From Gordius sp. MW1 (lineage: Eukaryota > Nematomorpha > Gordioida > Gordea > Gordiidae): 64,000 bases of DNA. The first letter of the stretch is position 1. Each line of letters begins with the position of its first letter. The DNA lies in NCBI GenBank assembly GCA_964036665.1, contig OZ038528.1:25717245-25781244 (forward strand), given 5' to 3'. The notes beneath the pieces were generated by a model, which was given only the letters and a program-made list of their open reading frames with translations, was not told the DNA's origin and made no database searches. Both the position numbers and the translations under genes were made by a program. This document shows positions 37,197 through 49,565 of the stretch, in pieces.

Positions 37197-40100
37197 TCAA
37201 AAGAAAGATTTCCTAACTATCCTATCATTCAGAGGCTGAGGCTCGCGAAATATATTACACATAGTCTTGCTACTACCATCATGGCACATCTCACTCGAAT
37301 ACAGGGTAAACAATTTATGAAGCTAAAAAATATAAATTAATGCAATAAATAAACATATAAATAAAAGATAAATAATTGTTTTTAAAGGTTATACTTGTGC
37401 TTTTGAGAGGGTTATGGGATTTTCCATTAAAGTCCAAATCACACTTTCGTTGAAGGGGGGAGTAGTTAAGGAACCGGCATAGCTCCAATAATTTGAAATG
37501 TTTTCTAAAATAACGAATTACGCAGCAAAAAAAATAAGTTTGTTATTGTATCATAGCGAATTTTTCCTTTCAAACAATCATCTTTTAAAACAACTATCTA
37601 ATAACTACTAAAAACCGATCATACCAAGACTGGTAAACAATTTAAAACAATCAATAGCAATTTTAATCGCAACATTTAATTTCAAATCTTTTTTGGATTT
37701 ATGGCCTCTTTTAAAAGAGGAAGTTGAAGGCATATTATTACTCTACAAAGACTAGATAGACTGCTCATCAACTTTAAATAAGTGTACCATTTTTCCGCCA
37801 TTTTGAAATGTGCACATCTAAGGGGAAGACATATAGATTATGGTTATATTGGTTGATTAAAGCGTTTTTAGAACGTAATGGAAATATAATGAACTATTTA
37901 AAAATTAAAAACACCATTTTAAAATATATATAATTTACAAAATTCATAAAAATAAAGCAATTTAGTGCCATCTGCATTATTGTTAAACAATCATTTACTA
38001 ACATTCTTTTTTATTCATTAACTAATGAGGAAGGTAAATTCACTTTTTCTGTTTTAACAATGGGCTACACTGCAGAAAGACATGGGAGATAGTTAAATTC
38101 AAAATGGCGGAGATTTAATGGTTCACATTTTACCATAATATAAAACACATGACATGAACAGTCTATGTATTGTATGTGTGTATATACTTGGAATGAATTT
38201 GGTGATATCGACTACACCAGGAATAACTTGTTCTTGTTTGTAATGCGTTATGTACTGCAAATTGTTCAGAACTTTCTCGAATTCCTCATTCTCCGCACCC
38301 GTCTATATAAAAATTGTGCAATTTTATAAATAGACCAAGACCACTAAAACTTGGGTCTGTTTAGGTTTAGTCGACCAGAACCAAAACGGCCAAACAAAAC
38401 CAGCCGTTAGCTCATTACCTATCAGGAATAAAGGGTACCATATGAAAGAGTTATCGAGATTAGACTTATAATTTTGTTAAATAAAATACCACAGATTGAA
38501 TTTTCATTGAGTGGACAATTCCTAAGTAATGTTTTGTAATTAGTGTTGTAAAAACGGTTGAGTTTGTTTGGTCGACTTTTGGTTTTGGTCGGGTTCGTTT
38601 ATGATTAGTCGACCAGAGCCAAAGGTCTGCCAAACAAAACCCAGCCCTTTTACAACACTAGTTTACTAATAGTTTCATTGCAGCAAATTGATGCATGAGC
38701 GTAGCCAGTTCTTAAAATTTTGGCTATTTGATTTAGGAGGAAGGGGGCAGCCGCCCCTCCGGGCCACCCCCTGGCTTTGGCCATGTGAATCTATGTCTTG
38801 TAATGGAAAACTCACTTGAACTAGAACGCCCAAAACGGCTAAGCCTTGAAAGTATTGGGCAGCTTCGGCGATACTATTAAAATCTCTGTGATTCCAATGC
38901 ACAAAATGAATCTAAAAATACATTATAGTCTTTAGAGACCGGCAAAATATGATGATTTTTTAAAATTTTAACCACTAAATATTGCAGAATATTGGATAGA
39001 GGGTTAGGGAACGTTACGGAAATGTAACGAGTTACTAACCTCGGCATCGAAAGGCTTGTTATCGACCCGATGTTCGGAGCCTTCTTGGTCCTCGGAACCC
39101 CAATGAAAATGAAAGTGATCCAGCCTGTAGGGGTGCGTCAAGGGCCCTCCATTGATTTCTAAACACAAACAACACACAATAAACCCTTCTGTAAAGATTT
39201 TTATAATTATGCTATGCAATTTATGGGCTTGTTTTTGGTTGTCCGTCTCCTGCCAAACTTGTAATTTTTCAATAATTGCCGTTGATACTTATACGGGTTT
39301 TTAATGGCTGAGGAAACATATGCTTTTGTAAAAGAATTTTTTTTGCTTTCGCATATAGACTAGCTAATGACCGCTGGTTGGCTTTACTTTTTTTGACCTC
39401 GCCCGACCCCGACTGATTACCTTTATATATAAATTTAATATGGCAACTTATCTAGGTTGTCCCTTTATTATATAAATTATTTTAATATTACACCAGATCA
39501 ACGACAAAAAGTCATAATTTTTGTGAAATATAAACCTTTTAATAATAAAACCTCAAAATCAACTTAAAAAGTCTTAATATTTGTAAAAAAAATAATATAC
39601 ACTTATTATCAAAAAAAAGCTAACAAACAAAAGTTTCTTTGTTCATCCATAATTTTAGATAGATAGTTGCGTGATTGCCATAGTATAACTAGAGTACATT
39701 TATCATAATCATTTTCGCAATAAGATATGGGAAGACAAGAGGGAGGGGGGAGGGGTCGGGGTATTAATATCCTTTTTGTCATAATAGTCAGCATGAATCC
39801 ATAAATGTAATTCCAAATATAATTTTATTAAAAACACATTCGATACTTTGTATCCAAGTAAGTTAAACAACCGTTATGCTTCCAACTAGCCAAAAAATAT
39901 AAAATCGTCGTCCATCTTAACTTTATGACAACAATTAATTCTTTTATAAAATGGCACAAATAAAGGCTGTTTGGGAAAATTCAAACCGCAATTTCCTTTC
40001 TACTTGGCACACGAATCAATAGGTTGGAGATCAATAAAAATTTTGGCCAGAGTAATTTTGGACGGAATCAGGGATTTAGTAAAGGAAAAGTTCAACACAA

Positions 40101-43100
40101 TAATATAGTTTTCAACAAAAGCTCCATAGATATCAAAAAGATTATTTTTTTATTATGCAGTCTTTTGCACTGGACTGCACATAATTTAACAATAATGCTA
40201 CGTAAAACGATTATAACGTTTCCAAGGTCTCGAATTGGCTACTTTTGGAGGACCATCTCGATTCTCTTATATCATAATAATTTTTAATAATTTAAGCATT
40301 CCATTATTTATATTTAATTTATATGTATTTATTTTATATTATAGTAATATTTCCTGATTTTTAACAACTAAACATTCATTTTATAACAAAAATCAAAGCA
40401 AAAATTAATATTCTAATAATGAAGAAGTGAAATACACACGCACCTAAGTCGTGGCCTTTAGGAAATATTTTGATGCAAGTCCCATCATTGACCAGCCTAA
40501 AATCCTTTAAGGGTCTGTATTTGAGTTGCAATTTATTTTCTTGGTCTAAAAATGGGTCGTATTGTGCCTTCTGAGTTTCTATATTAATCGGAGATTGAAA
40601 TTTGCCCTTGCAATGGGGGTAACGAGTAAACCATTTAACTGGACCTAAGTTTTATGAAATTTAATCATATATATAATATATTTGTATACTGTCCCATGAC
40701 AGAAAATCGGCATTATTATGTGTAAAACTGGGGCTAGTCGTAGCCCCGGTTTACTATTATCTTTCTAATTATTTTTTAAAATAATAATGATATTAAATCA
40801 AAATTTAAACCATGTTTGTATTTTTCCATTAGGTATGAGTAAAAAATTTTTATTGAGAAAAAACGATTTTTTGGGCTATTAGTAACCTTGACAAAATTTT
40901 ATTTTTCACATAAAAATTTTTTGGCTGAATATTTTGGATTAATTTAACTTTTATCTTATAAAGGGAGATTTTTTATATTTAATCCGTCTAATAATTAAAT
41001 TTTATAACATCTCAAATTATTAATTGTTTATGAAAATAGGGGTCGGGGCTAGTCGGAGAGGGGTTATTGCTAGCCATTTTTCAATGTGTCTTACAAATGA
41101 CAAGATTTAATAAACAAAAAATTTTGTTTAATAATCTAACTTAGTGTTATTCGGAATAAAAATAGACTATGATTATACATTATAAAACGACTAAAAGTTT
41201 TTTCCATTGCTAAATCCGTCTTTTAAGTGTTTTTAAGTCAGATTGTCATTTCGACCCTTTTTTATTTGTTTTATACAAAATACAATCATATTACATTTGC
41301 ATTTTCAACATTTTTTATAATGAAACAATCTTTTTATTGATTTGAGTTAGCATACACTAATAAGAAGTGAAAACGTCATAGTTAATCTATCGGCTATGAC
41401 TAGCCCCAGGCATTTTTGAAATTTTTTGGATTTTTGTTTTTTTTAAAACTTAATTTGTGAGAAAACTATTACTTATATCCCTCCAAATTTTTTTCCTCTA
41501 TAAAAATAAACCTTAAAAATATATTACAACAAAAAAATTGGAAAAATAATTTTTAGTTTTTTCTAAAACGCGATTTAATTTTTATGGCTAAAGTAGCCCC
41601 GGTCTCCCCTATAATTCAATAGCAATATCGGAATGTTTTCCAAATATTTATAATTCTTAACTTTTTTTACTTATTTCTTTCATCTTCATAAAATATGTAT
41701 GTTAATAATAAATATCTAATATGATATATTTGCTAAATAAAAATTCTTTAATAAAAGTGTATAAAAATGCGATTTATCGTCTGCTTTGAAAATTTGAATC
41801 GGCTTTCATTAAAGATGTATATATTCATTAAAGATCATTCCAAAAGATTAAAAGATATAATGGGTAAGTTTTAATTTACCTGAATTGGCAAAATTAGACA
41901 TTATTTATAGATAAATATCAAAATAACCACGATGGCTACTCGATTTATAAAACAACTTAGTCACTTTTGTGTAATTAAATGTAATAGCATAAAATGATAA
42001 TCATGACGTGTATTAAAAGTAGCAAATTTTAATTAAAACCCAAACATCATTTTGCCTATACTTTATGATATTTAAAAATCCATTACATTCAGTTAAAGCA
42101 AAAAGGGCAGTAAAATTGGTATAATAAAAAATTTAATGAGTATTGCTGTGAATTTAATTTAAAATCGCTGCTGCAATTAAAATACACCATTTTAAACACC
42201 TAACTAAAACTACATTTTACAGCAAAAAAGTCGACATTAGCCATTAAAAAGTGTTAATAAAAGCACTGGAAAGGGCATTAAAATTTGAGATGCTATTTGT
42301 ACATAGCTTTTTATGAAATATCGATTAATTTAAGATGTAAAGAGGAAGGGATTTATTAGTAGCTTGCTTAAAGAATTCGGGGAGATAAAAATTTAATATA
42401 TTATATCCTTCAAAAAACTAATTTAAAAAAACTAATTTCCTTATGTGTGGTGTGTTGTGTGTGTTTGACCTTCTGAGAAAAAACCACTACACCGAGAGAA
42501 TTCCAAAGTTCTTTTTTGTTATTTGTGAGATCAAAATGTAACGGAACGGACGAGGGGATTGTTATCGAAAAAATACATATAAATGTTTTAGGGGAATTGA
42601 GCGTAGAAATCAATAACCAGTTCTCATATTAATATAAATTGTTCAAACCAAAATTACGTTTAACATTTCCATAAGGTCGTATTAATTATTTATCTCGCTA
42701 AAATGGTTGAGGTACAGCAAAAACGTTCATCATTTTATTTCAAATTTCGCATATAAATTAATAAAATTAACACAAGTCTTTAGAGAATTTAAAGTAATTT
42801 CATTTATCGCCTGAGATCATTTCAAAAAGTTACAAATTCTGCTTTATCAATTTAAACTTCACGTGTTGTTATTCTAATATTTTTAGAGATGTGCTTGTTA
42901 ATATTAATTGATCAAATATATGTCAGGACGTATTAAAGCCGATGAATGGGGTTTATGTAGGACGACCTCATTATCTTAATGAACAAAAATAAATATGGCC
43001 CTCAAAATCAACCATCATTATTATAATAAAAAGGTTTAAAAAATTGTATTTTTCTGAAGTGTATAATACAAATTTTTGCAATCTATGATTTTGTTAAAAG

Positions 43101-44513
43101 GGTCAAGGCTATCTTGAAATTCATTTTACCTGTTTTGATTTGGAATGGGACTTCTACTTTAACAGAATTCGACATATATGCAACAAAATCAAACAATGGG
43201 TCGAAGGGAGTAAGTAAATCTAGATATATATTTATTTATTTAGCCCCGAGGCCCGAAGTAATGTAACTTCTAGGAAAAAGTGATAATTTATATAAATTAT
43301 TATCCCCTGAAGTCAATTTTTCTTACTATGTTATCAAATTGCTGATGTAATGGGTTATGAATTACATAGTAAAATGAATCTATAATCTAAAGGACTATGA
43401 GGTGTTTTAGTTACACTTATCAATCCAATCTCCTCTCTATAAATGTCGTTTATCTAAGCTTTCCAAAATCAATATTTTGAATATATTTTTGCTTTTTATT
43501 TGATTTACACCACCCCTCTCCACGCCACTTAATTTCGATTTGCCAATTTTCCAATCACGTTAATGTGCAAACAAACATAATCCCGATGCTTATGATAAGC
43601 CAAAAAATATCTTGCTTATTAGAATATTATATATAATCCAAAAATTATTTAGAAAATAGTTGGTTTTTGATAAATATTTTGAGGCAGTAAAATTAAAGTC
43701 AATACTGAGTCATTATCCTATATGTGGTACACAAGCAAAATTTAGACGTCATTGCATAAAGATGTCAAAAACAGAGACATTAAATTGCAAATTAGTTCTA
43801 AATTAAGTAATACTAAAAAATATTTTTAAATTATAACATCTAAATTACATTTTGTTAAAAGAAATATTGTAAATATTAAAACTGATTAAGACTTGGGTTT
43901 GTATAAAACATATATTTTTATTGCCCCTTTCATTTAAAACTAAACATATTTAAAATTATAATGGTATGTTATATTCTGATGCATTATATACCTTTTAAAT
44001 AAAAAAAGGTTTGAATCACAAAAGTATAGCCCACTCAAAAATAATTTGGAATTAATCAAAAATACCTCTGCCACTAGGCAAAAAGACAAGATATTTGTAG
44101 ATATACATTTTTTAACTGGCTAAACATTTAAAAATGATTATTCAATTTTAGCCATATTTATGGTTTAACTGATAATTTACATATAAAAATTAATATAGTA
44201 AACTTGCATATGAGGAAATATATGGGAATAGATTGTGAATTTTTTGAATTAGCATTAATCATAATTGATACGAATCTTTTTTTAATAGTTTCTCCCTACC
44301 ATACATCTAAAATAAATTAAAATAATTTTTAGCCAGTTATAAGGCAAAAATTTATTCCTTTAAAATAACCCTTAAACTTATCATACCTATCAGCCTTTAA
44401 TTTCAAAACGCCCATATGACGTCGTGCAACAACCGCACCATACTAAGTATAATTTAAATGTTACCGTCAATTTCGCCGTATCCCCATTCTTTCTTGGAAT
44501 TAATTAAAGTCAT
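37197..44513 (-). CDS. CA7: Alpha-carbonic anhydrase (cytosolic, CA7/CA2-like)
   Basis: Zinc enzyme that hydrates CO2. Seven exons join in phase, listed 5' to 3' on the minus strand: 44513-44465, 40644-40444, 39158-39040, 38911-38816, 38302-38188, 37504-37395, 37322-37197; 271 aa (CA7 is about 264, from memory). It starts [21 protein letters not shown], with no signal peptide, hence cytosolic. Later motifs are [57 protein letters not shown] and [10 protein letters not shown]. Zinc ligands are the last two His of HFHFH plus the first His of IHFVHW. The gatekeepers Glu (GSEH) and Thr (SLTT) are present, so it is probably active. The proton-shuttle His64 position (NGH in CA2) reads NDGT. Near the C-terminus two Cys flank DGSSKTM. 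Introns hold MITEs and a retrosequence. Confidence 0.94.
37746..38166. mobile_element. hAT-like MITE in carbonic anhydrase intron
   Basis: Starts AAAGACTAGATAGACTGCTC and ends ATGAACAGTCTATG, with the family interior (CTAATGAGGAAGGTAAATT, AAAATGGCGG). It ends about 20 bp from the splice donor of the exon at 38188-38302. Confidence 0.7.
38541..38662. mobile_element. GTTGTAAAAACGG palindromic MITE
   Basis: TAGTGTTGTAAAAACGGTTG to CCCTTTTACAACACTAG, with a half copy just upstream (38326-38406). Carbonic anhydrase intron. Confidence 0.75.
38694..38786. mobile_element. Short GGGCGTAGCC MITE
   Basis: CATGAGCGTAGCCAG to CTGGCTTTGGCCATG. Internally deleted; ends 30 bp from carbonic anhydrase exon 38816-38911. 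Confidence 0.65.
39212..39480. repeat. Reverse-oriented GCTATGCAATTTATGGGC repeat fragment
   Basis: TATGCTATGCAATTTATGGG, then TTTTTGGTTGTCCGTCTCC and GCTAATGACCGCTGGTTGG. The same series occurs at about 20568-20800. It explains short frames in both places. Carbonic anhydrase intron. Confidence 0.55.
39960..40395 (+). repeat. Older relative of the 49.6-kb polyA retrosequence
   Basis: Around 40245-40265 (GGCTACTTTTGGAGGACCAT) and 40325-40375 (TTTATTTTATATTATAGTAA, GATTTTTAACAACTAAACA), the order of sequence matches 49700-49730 and 49785-49830 of the retrocopy. The A tail and reading frame are lost. An open frame at 40024-40287 is probably incidental. Confidence 0.35.
40718..41615. repeat. GGGGCTAG repeat in carbonic anhydrase intron 1
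   Basis: The left edge ACTGGGGCTAGTCGTAGCCCC and the right edge GCTAAAGTAGCCCCGGTCTCC are inverted relatives. Internal GGGGCTAGTCGGAGAGGGG (41044) and GACTAGCCCCAGG (41397) repeat the motif. No ORF. A diverged portion is at 3058-3325. Possibly a DNA transposon relic. Confidence 0.45.
41616..44464. other. Rest of carbonic anhydrase intron 1
   Basis: AT-rich sequence with few recognised repeats. It contains a phase-compatible possible cassette exon at 43130-43219 on the minus strand, discussed in findings. The open frame at 42410-42613 has no recognised homology. Confidence 0.4.
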
Positions 44514-45609
44514 CGGCTCAGAAAAATTAAATATATATATATAATAAAATTTAACATTCTGAATTATTGTCCTTTATATACGTATCTATAAATCAATAAT
44601 TTTGGCCAAATGATAATCCTACTATGATTATCGATTTTTGGGATGAATACAATTGCTTAGATCTAATAAATAAAATTGAATATCTTTGGAAAATTTGTCT
44701 TCTGGAATTTACATATATTTAAGGAGGGTATAGTAGGATTTGCATGTTATAAAATTTTTTTGAAAACCTTAGCAGGCACTGTGATAGATAACAAATTTGG
44801 TCTAATTTAATTTAAAAAAAATTTTAATGATTGATTGTTTTCCTTTTTCTAAGCTAAATTAAATGACTTTAATTGAGTTTCCGAAATAAAATTTACCATG
44901 ATTAACATCTCCGCGCCTAAAATCTAATAATATAAAGTGGTCACGCATTAATTTATTGTTTGGATCAACAACCGTTTTAGTATAGATTAGCTAGAATATA
45001 ATAGTAAATGTATATTTAATTGATTGCTAAGGACTTTGTTTCTTAATTTATTTTTTAGGAATGAACCATAATTAATGAAATATTTAGGTCATTTATATTA
45101 CGATACAACTATGGGGTTGGTGTTTGGCTTTTATTACCTGTTTATGAAAAATCTCATCTTTACCTGAGTTTTGAAAAATAAAAGCACGCACTTTAAATTT
45201 AGCTATCTATAAAGTAAGAATTTTTTTAAATTTTTTTGTAAATAAAAAATATTTTTCAAACTAATGTTTTAATTTATTTAATCAGCGTAAAAATACATCT
45301 TTTGTGAAGATGAATTGCTAATTAAATGTAGCAAAGATAATTAGATGCGGTAGTTTTAAAATTTGCTTAAAAATGAGCACGGTTAAAAAATAACTTAATA
45401 TTAAACAATTTGCTTTTGGAAACTTCCACTCGCTGGATCTTAAACAATAATCTTGTCAATAACTTTCTGTACTTTATGACTGTTGAAACTGTGAACACCA
45501 AACAATTTTTAAGAAAGAATTAAAACTATATTATCTTTAGATTTACCATTATATAAGTGTCGTAATCCATAACCACTAACAAGCAATAAAGACATACTAC
45601 AAATATTTA

Positions 45610-45990
45610 ATTATAGTATATATTGCGAGTGCGTGGCACCGACAACAACGCAACTCTCCCAGTCGCCTGAAACGTTCCGAGACGTTAAGGGCTGAGAGGG
45701 GAAAAACGTGAGGGCGGCTGCAGGCGATAATTAGGCAGACAAGGACCTTCTGCCTAGATGCCGTTGGCACCGAATGTAGCAAGCAGGACGGAAGCGCAGA
45801 TAGAGTCGGTAGCGCCGGTGTTGTTGGCGATGGAGACCAGCCAGTTCGGTCAGCGCTGATGAAGAAGTTCAATTATCGAAGAATACTCCAGGGCGCGACA
45901 GCACGAACCGGGCAGCATCGCAAAATGTGAGGTGTCGTGATCCGTAACCAGCCAACAATCAGAAAGACGCGCACTCGCTATATTATAAAT
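45610..45990. repeat. GC-rich block with inverted ends
   Basis: The left edge ATATTGCGAGTGCGTG (about 45618) and the right edge CGCGCACTCGCTATAT (about 45968) are inverted. Between them the DNA is much richer in G, C and CpG than its surroundings. It lies about 1.1 kb upstream of the carbonic anhydrase start codon. The open frame on the minus strand has no recognised family. Transposon, solo LTR or CpG-rich promoter are all possible. Confidence 0.45.
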
Positions 45991-46353
45991 TATAAATGTA
46001 TGTTTGTTTGTAACGAGTTGTGCTTGAGACATAAACATGTTATACTATTTATTAATTTCCTTTGTATCTGAATATTAATAAAAAGTAGAATAACTCCATC
46101 TGTAGTTGATAGCTTGCATCCTCCCATATTCCGTTTCCCTTCTACCTCTAGTAACTTTTTAATAACTAGCCACCATTTCCCCTTTAACCCCTCAGTAAAT
46201 AAAAATAAGTATAAAGTAACTACGATTTTTCTTCATCAAGACATTAATTTTTTATCTTAAAGAGGCCTTTAAAGGCTATTAAGATTACCTATTAAAAATG
46301 TTCAAAAACCCTTAATATTTTTTTATATTTTTGTACTTTTAAATGAGTTTTTT

Positions 46354-46693
46354 TTATTCGGTTGACTTGAAATTGAAAGGTATTTTTAACAAGCGTGTTA
46401 ACGAATTTATGCCTAAAACTTTGATAATAAAATTAAAGGCTGAACCAAACCGAACTTCACCGATATAGGTAGGCTTCTTCGCCTCTAATAACTCCTCCCT
46501 GATTCTATTAAGCAGAGAACCGAAAGTATTTTCTCTCTCGGACATGGTCTTCATACTTGCTATGGCTAGAACAGTCGGTAACATAAACACCAAAGTACTG
46601 GCCTCTTAAATAAATTGGGAAGAGATGACGGTCTTCATGGACCTTAGGAAATCTCTTTTCATCCAACTTATAGTTACAATGAAATCGTAACAT
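46354..46693 (-). other. Unidentified open frames, possible gene fragment
   Basis: Two overlapping frames read protein-like sequence: one has KRFPKVHEDRHLFPIYLRG, the other MSERENTFGSLLNRIREELL followed by KKPTYIGEVRFGSAF. I recognise no family. If real, a frameshift or an intron near 46555 would join them. Remnant of a retrosequence is equally likely. Confidence 0.2.
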
Positions 46694-47261
46694 AAAACAA
46701 GATAATATATAGTATAAATGACAATCAATAAGTAAAAAAGTTTATCTCAGCTTAGTGAGTTTGTTTAAAAGTTGAAAATTTAAACGAGTTTTCGCATATT
46801 ATGGAATCTTCCAAATTAAATAAAAAATTTATTACAACTCCAAGTTAGCCAGGGCCCTATTTCATAATAACTGATGATTTAAAAACGGCAAGGGCGATTT
46901 GTATAAGGGCCAAAGGATTAAATGTATTAACATACATCTGTTATTGAATGCGAGAAGCATTAAAGCATTTTTAAAATAGCAATATAATTTTTAAATATAA
47001 AATCTTTGCAGATAACTTTAACTGTAACGCCTAATTTTAAACAAAAAATATTGCCTACAAAGTACTAGCTGTTTTTAATGTAGCAATGGAAGCACTCTAC
47101 ACTGTCTACGTTTGTATTAAGTGCTCGTTAAACCGGTTAAGTAATAAAGTCGAACTAGTGATAATCGGATAAATGATATTGCATTTAAGTGATAAGTAGC
47201 CGCGACATTTTAAGCACAAAAATTATTAATTATGCCAAATTTGATTATTATAAATAAAACT

Positions 47262-48242
47262 CGGGACTTCGGCCCTCGTGAAAATGGGGAGGGGGGAAGA
47301 GAAGGAGGGGAAGGGAAGGAGGGGAAGGGAAGGGGGGAAGGGAAGGGGGGAAGGGAAGGGAAGGGGGAACTCTTTTGTACTCCGTATAAAAGTAGCATAT
47401 TTGCTATGCAATTTATGGGCGAGATAGAAGGGAAGGGGCGAGAATGCCTAGGGGGGGGGGCAATCGTCAATAATAATACATATGTATTGAATAAAAAAAA
47501 ATCTTCAAGTTTTAAATATTACTGTAAAACCGCCTGAAATTTAGAAATAAGTATTTATTAAATATTAAAAAAATTAGAATGCAAAAGTTGTTACAAAAAA
47601 CAAGTAAATATACAAATTATTTATTTATTTTATTGCAATTATATAATATACTATCATAAAGTAGAGGCAAAGGCCCTTGTAGGGGAGGGCATAGGGTCAT
47701 TATCAATGGTAACCTAATATACCAATTTAAAAACGAAAAAAAATTTCGATTTATACTTTGGCCAATGATTTTTTTCATTGGTCAGTAGCCAGCGGACAGT
47801 TAAAAAGTCATATTATCATTGGTATTAACAAGAACAAAATATTAATTTAATTTTAAAAAAAAATTTATCCTCTCCGGGTATTGAACCAGCTAGTCAGAAA
47901 GTTGAAAGACGGAGTCAGATATGCTTTTGTAGGAGATGGCATAGGGTAATTATTAATGTTAACCTAATATACCAATTCAAAAACGAAAAAAAAAATTTCG
48001 ATTCACAATTTGACCAATGGTCATTTTTTCATTGGTCAGTAGCCAGCGGACGGTCAAAAAATCATATTATCAATGGTATTAACAAAAACAAAATATTAAT
48101 TTTAATTTAATTTAAAAAAAAAATTTGTCCTCTCCGGGTATTGAACCAGCAAACCATCAAGTCATAAAGTTGAAAGACGGTGTCAGAACGTTGGAGGACG
48201 AACGGACAACAAAAAGCGAGCCCATAAATTGCATAGCAATTA
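47262..48242. repeat. Second composite GCTATGCAATTTATGGGC element
   Basis: Lead GGGACTTCGGCCCTCGTG (47264) and a polypurine GGGAAGGGAAGG stretch, then TTGCTATGCAATTTATGGG (47401). It ends CCCATAAATTGCATAGCAA (about 48223-48242). Inside are two units of CCAATGG...CATTGGTCAGTAGCCAGCGGAC and two of CCTCTCCGGGTATTGAACCAG. Open frames over the polypurine tract are low-complexity shadows. Confidence 0.6.
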
Positions 48243-48521
48243 AAAATGATTTGTGATTTTCGGTTACCTTTGTAAGCAACTAGGCAAATGAATACGAATA
48301 GTGTTTTCAGTGATAAAATTTACCGAAATAACTAATGTCTTTTAACATTAAATAAATTTAAACAAAGTGTACTGAATAGAGCGATCCATAAAATAAAGCA
48401 AAATCTTTAGCGTGGAACTAATTTAGTTGATTATTTGTGACTTTTAATTTAAATAATACTATTTGGCTATAATTTTGATTTTATATCGATTTCTAAGAAT
48501 CTCAAAAGAAAACCTCCCTCT

Positions 48522-48905
48522 GGCATGTCTAAAAAATAAGTTTTGAAATCATTAAACAGATTTTAGCCATCTATATAGAAGATTCTACAAAGCGAAATTT
48601 CCCACCTTTTATAAATTTTTATAAAATTTTTGGCATGTCTAAAAAATAAATTTTGAAATCATTAAACAGATTTTAGCCATCTTTATAGAATATTCTATAA
48701 AGCGAAATTTCTCACCTTTTATAAATTTTTATAAAATTTTTGGCATGTCTAAAAAATAAATTTTAAAATCATTAAACAGATTTTAGCCATCTTTATAGAA
48801 TATTCTATAAAGCGAAATTTCCCACCTTTTATAGATTTTTATAAAATTTTTGGCATGTCTAAAAAATAAATTTTGAAATCATTAAACGGATTTTAGCCAT
48901 CTTTT
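48522..48905. repeat. 110-bp tandem repeat, about 3.5 units
   Basis: TGGCATGTCTAAAAAATAA recurs at 48521, 48631, 48741 and 48851, a period of exactly 110 bp. Units share GATTTTAGCCATCTTTATAG and AAAGCGAAATTTC. Differences are few, so expansion is recent. Local array; no ORF. Confidence 0.85.
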
Positions 48906-49109
48906 TTTCATAAATAAAACATTACTTCTATAATGCAGCATAAGCAAAGCATAATAATTTACTATAATTTACTAGAGATTAGATTATAAATTATAATACT
49001 TTTCATTATGACGTCACAATGGGAAAAGTTTAAACTCAGTGACGTCATGATATAACTATTTTTATTTTCTTAAATTAAAAGTTTATTACCTAAAATTGAT
49101 ATATTTGCA

Positions 49110-49384
49110 TGCCCCACCCCAAACGACCAAAACCAAACCAAAAGGTTAATATTATTATCCACCCACACCCTTTAGGTGTTTAATACACCCAAACCTAAAC
49201 GCCAAAGGTCACCCCGAAACATTCACCCAGAACGCTTTAGGTCTTTTTTACAAAAACGCCAAACGCCAAAGCTATCCCAAGAAAATTCACCTAACACTGA
49301 TAAGGCTGGGTGAAAATAAACGTCAACAACTAAGCTTAGCAATACGCTGGGAAAAACCAGCCAGCCGTTTTTACAACACTAATG
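49110..49384. mobile_element. GTTGTAAAAACGG MITE, foldback subfamily half
   Basis: CCCCAAACGACCAAAACCAAA, then TTCACCTAACACTGATAAGG and the end CCAGCCGTTTTTACAACAC. It matches the right arm of 24151-24865. Confidence 0.65.
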
Positions 49385-49565
49385 CAGCAACTCAAAAAAC
49401 GAAAAATAACGATGACATCGCAGTATGGTATATTCATAGAGGATGGCATACAGGCATAGACATGTGGGGTGGGAAGTTTGCAATAATAACAACATTAAAG
49501 AATACAGTATGGATAGGGGACTGCAAACAAACTATTTATCTCGCTTGCAACATGTGGGGTGATAC

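Noticed and set aside
45547..45595. Alternative first exon for the carbonic anhydrase (ATG at 45595, phase-compatible, contains SGYG)
   Set aside because: The exon at 44465-44513 reads EWGYGEIDG, which fits the conserved CA start far better. The 45.5-kb segment probably matches by chance.
47210..47537. Proline/glycine-rich open frames on both strands
   Set aside because: Low-complexity translation of a GGGAAGG polypurine tract at the front of a repeat.
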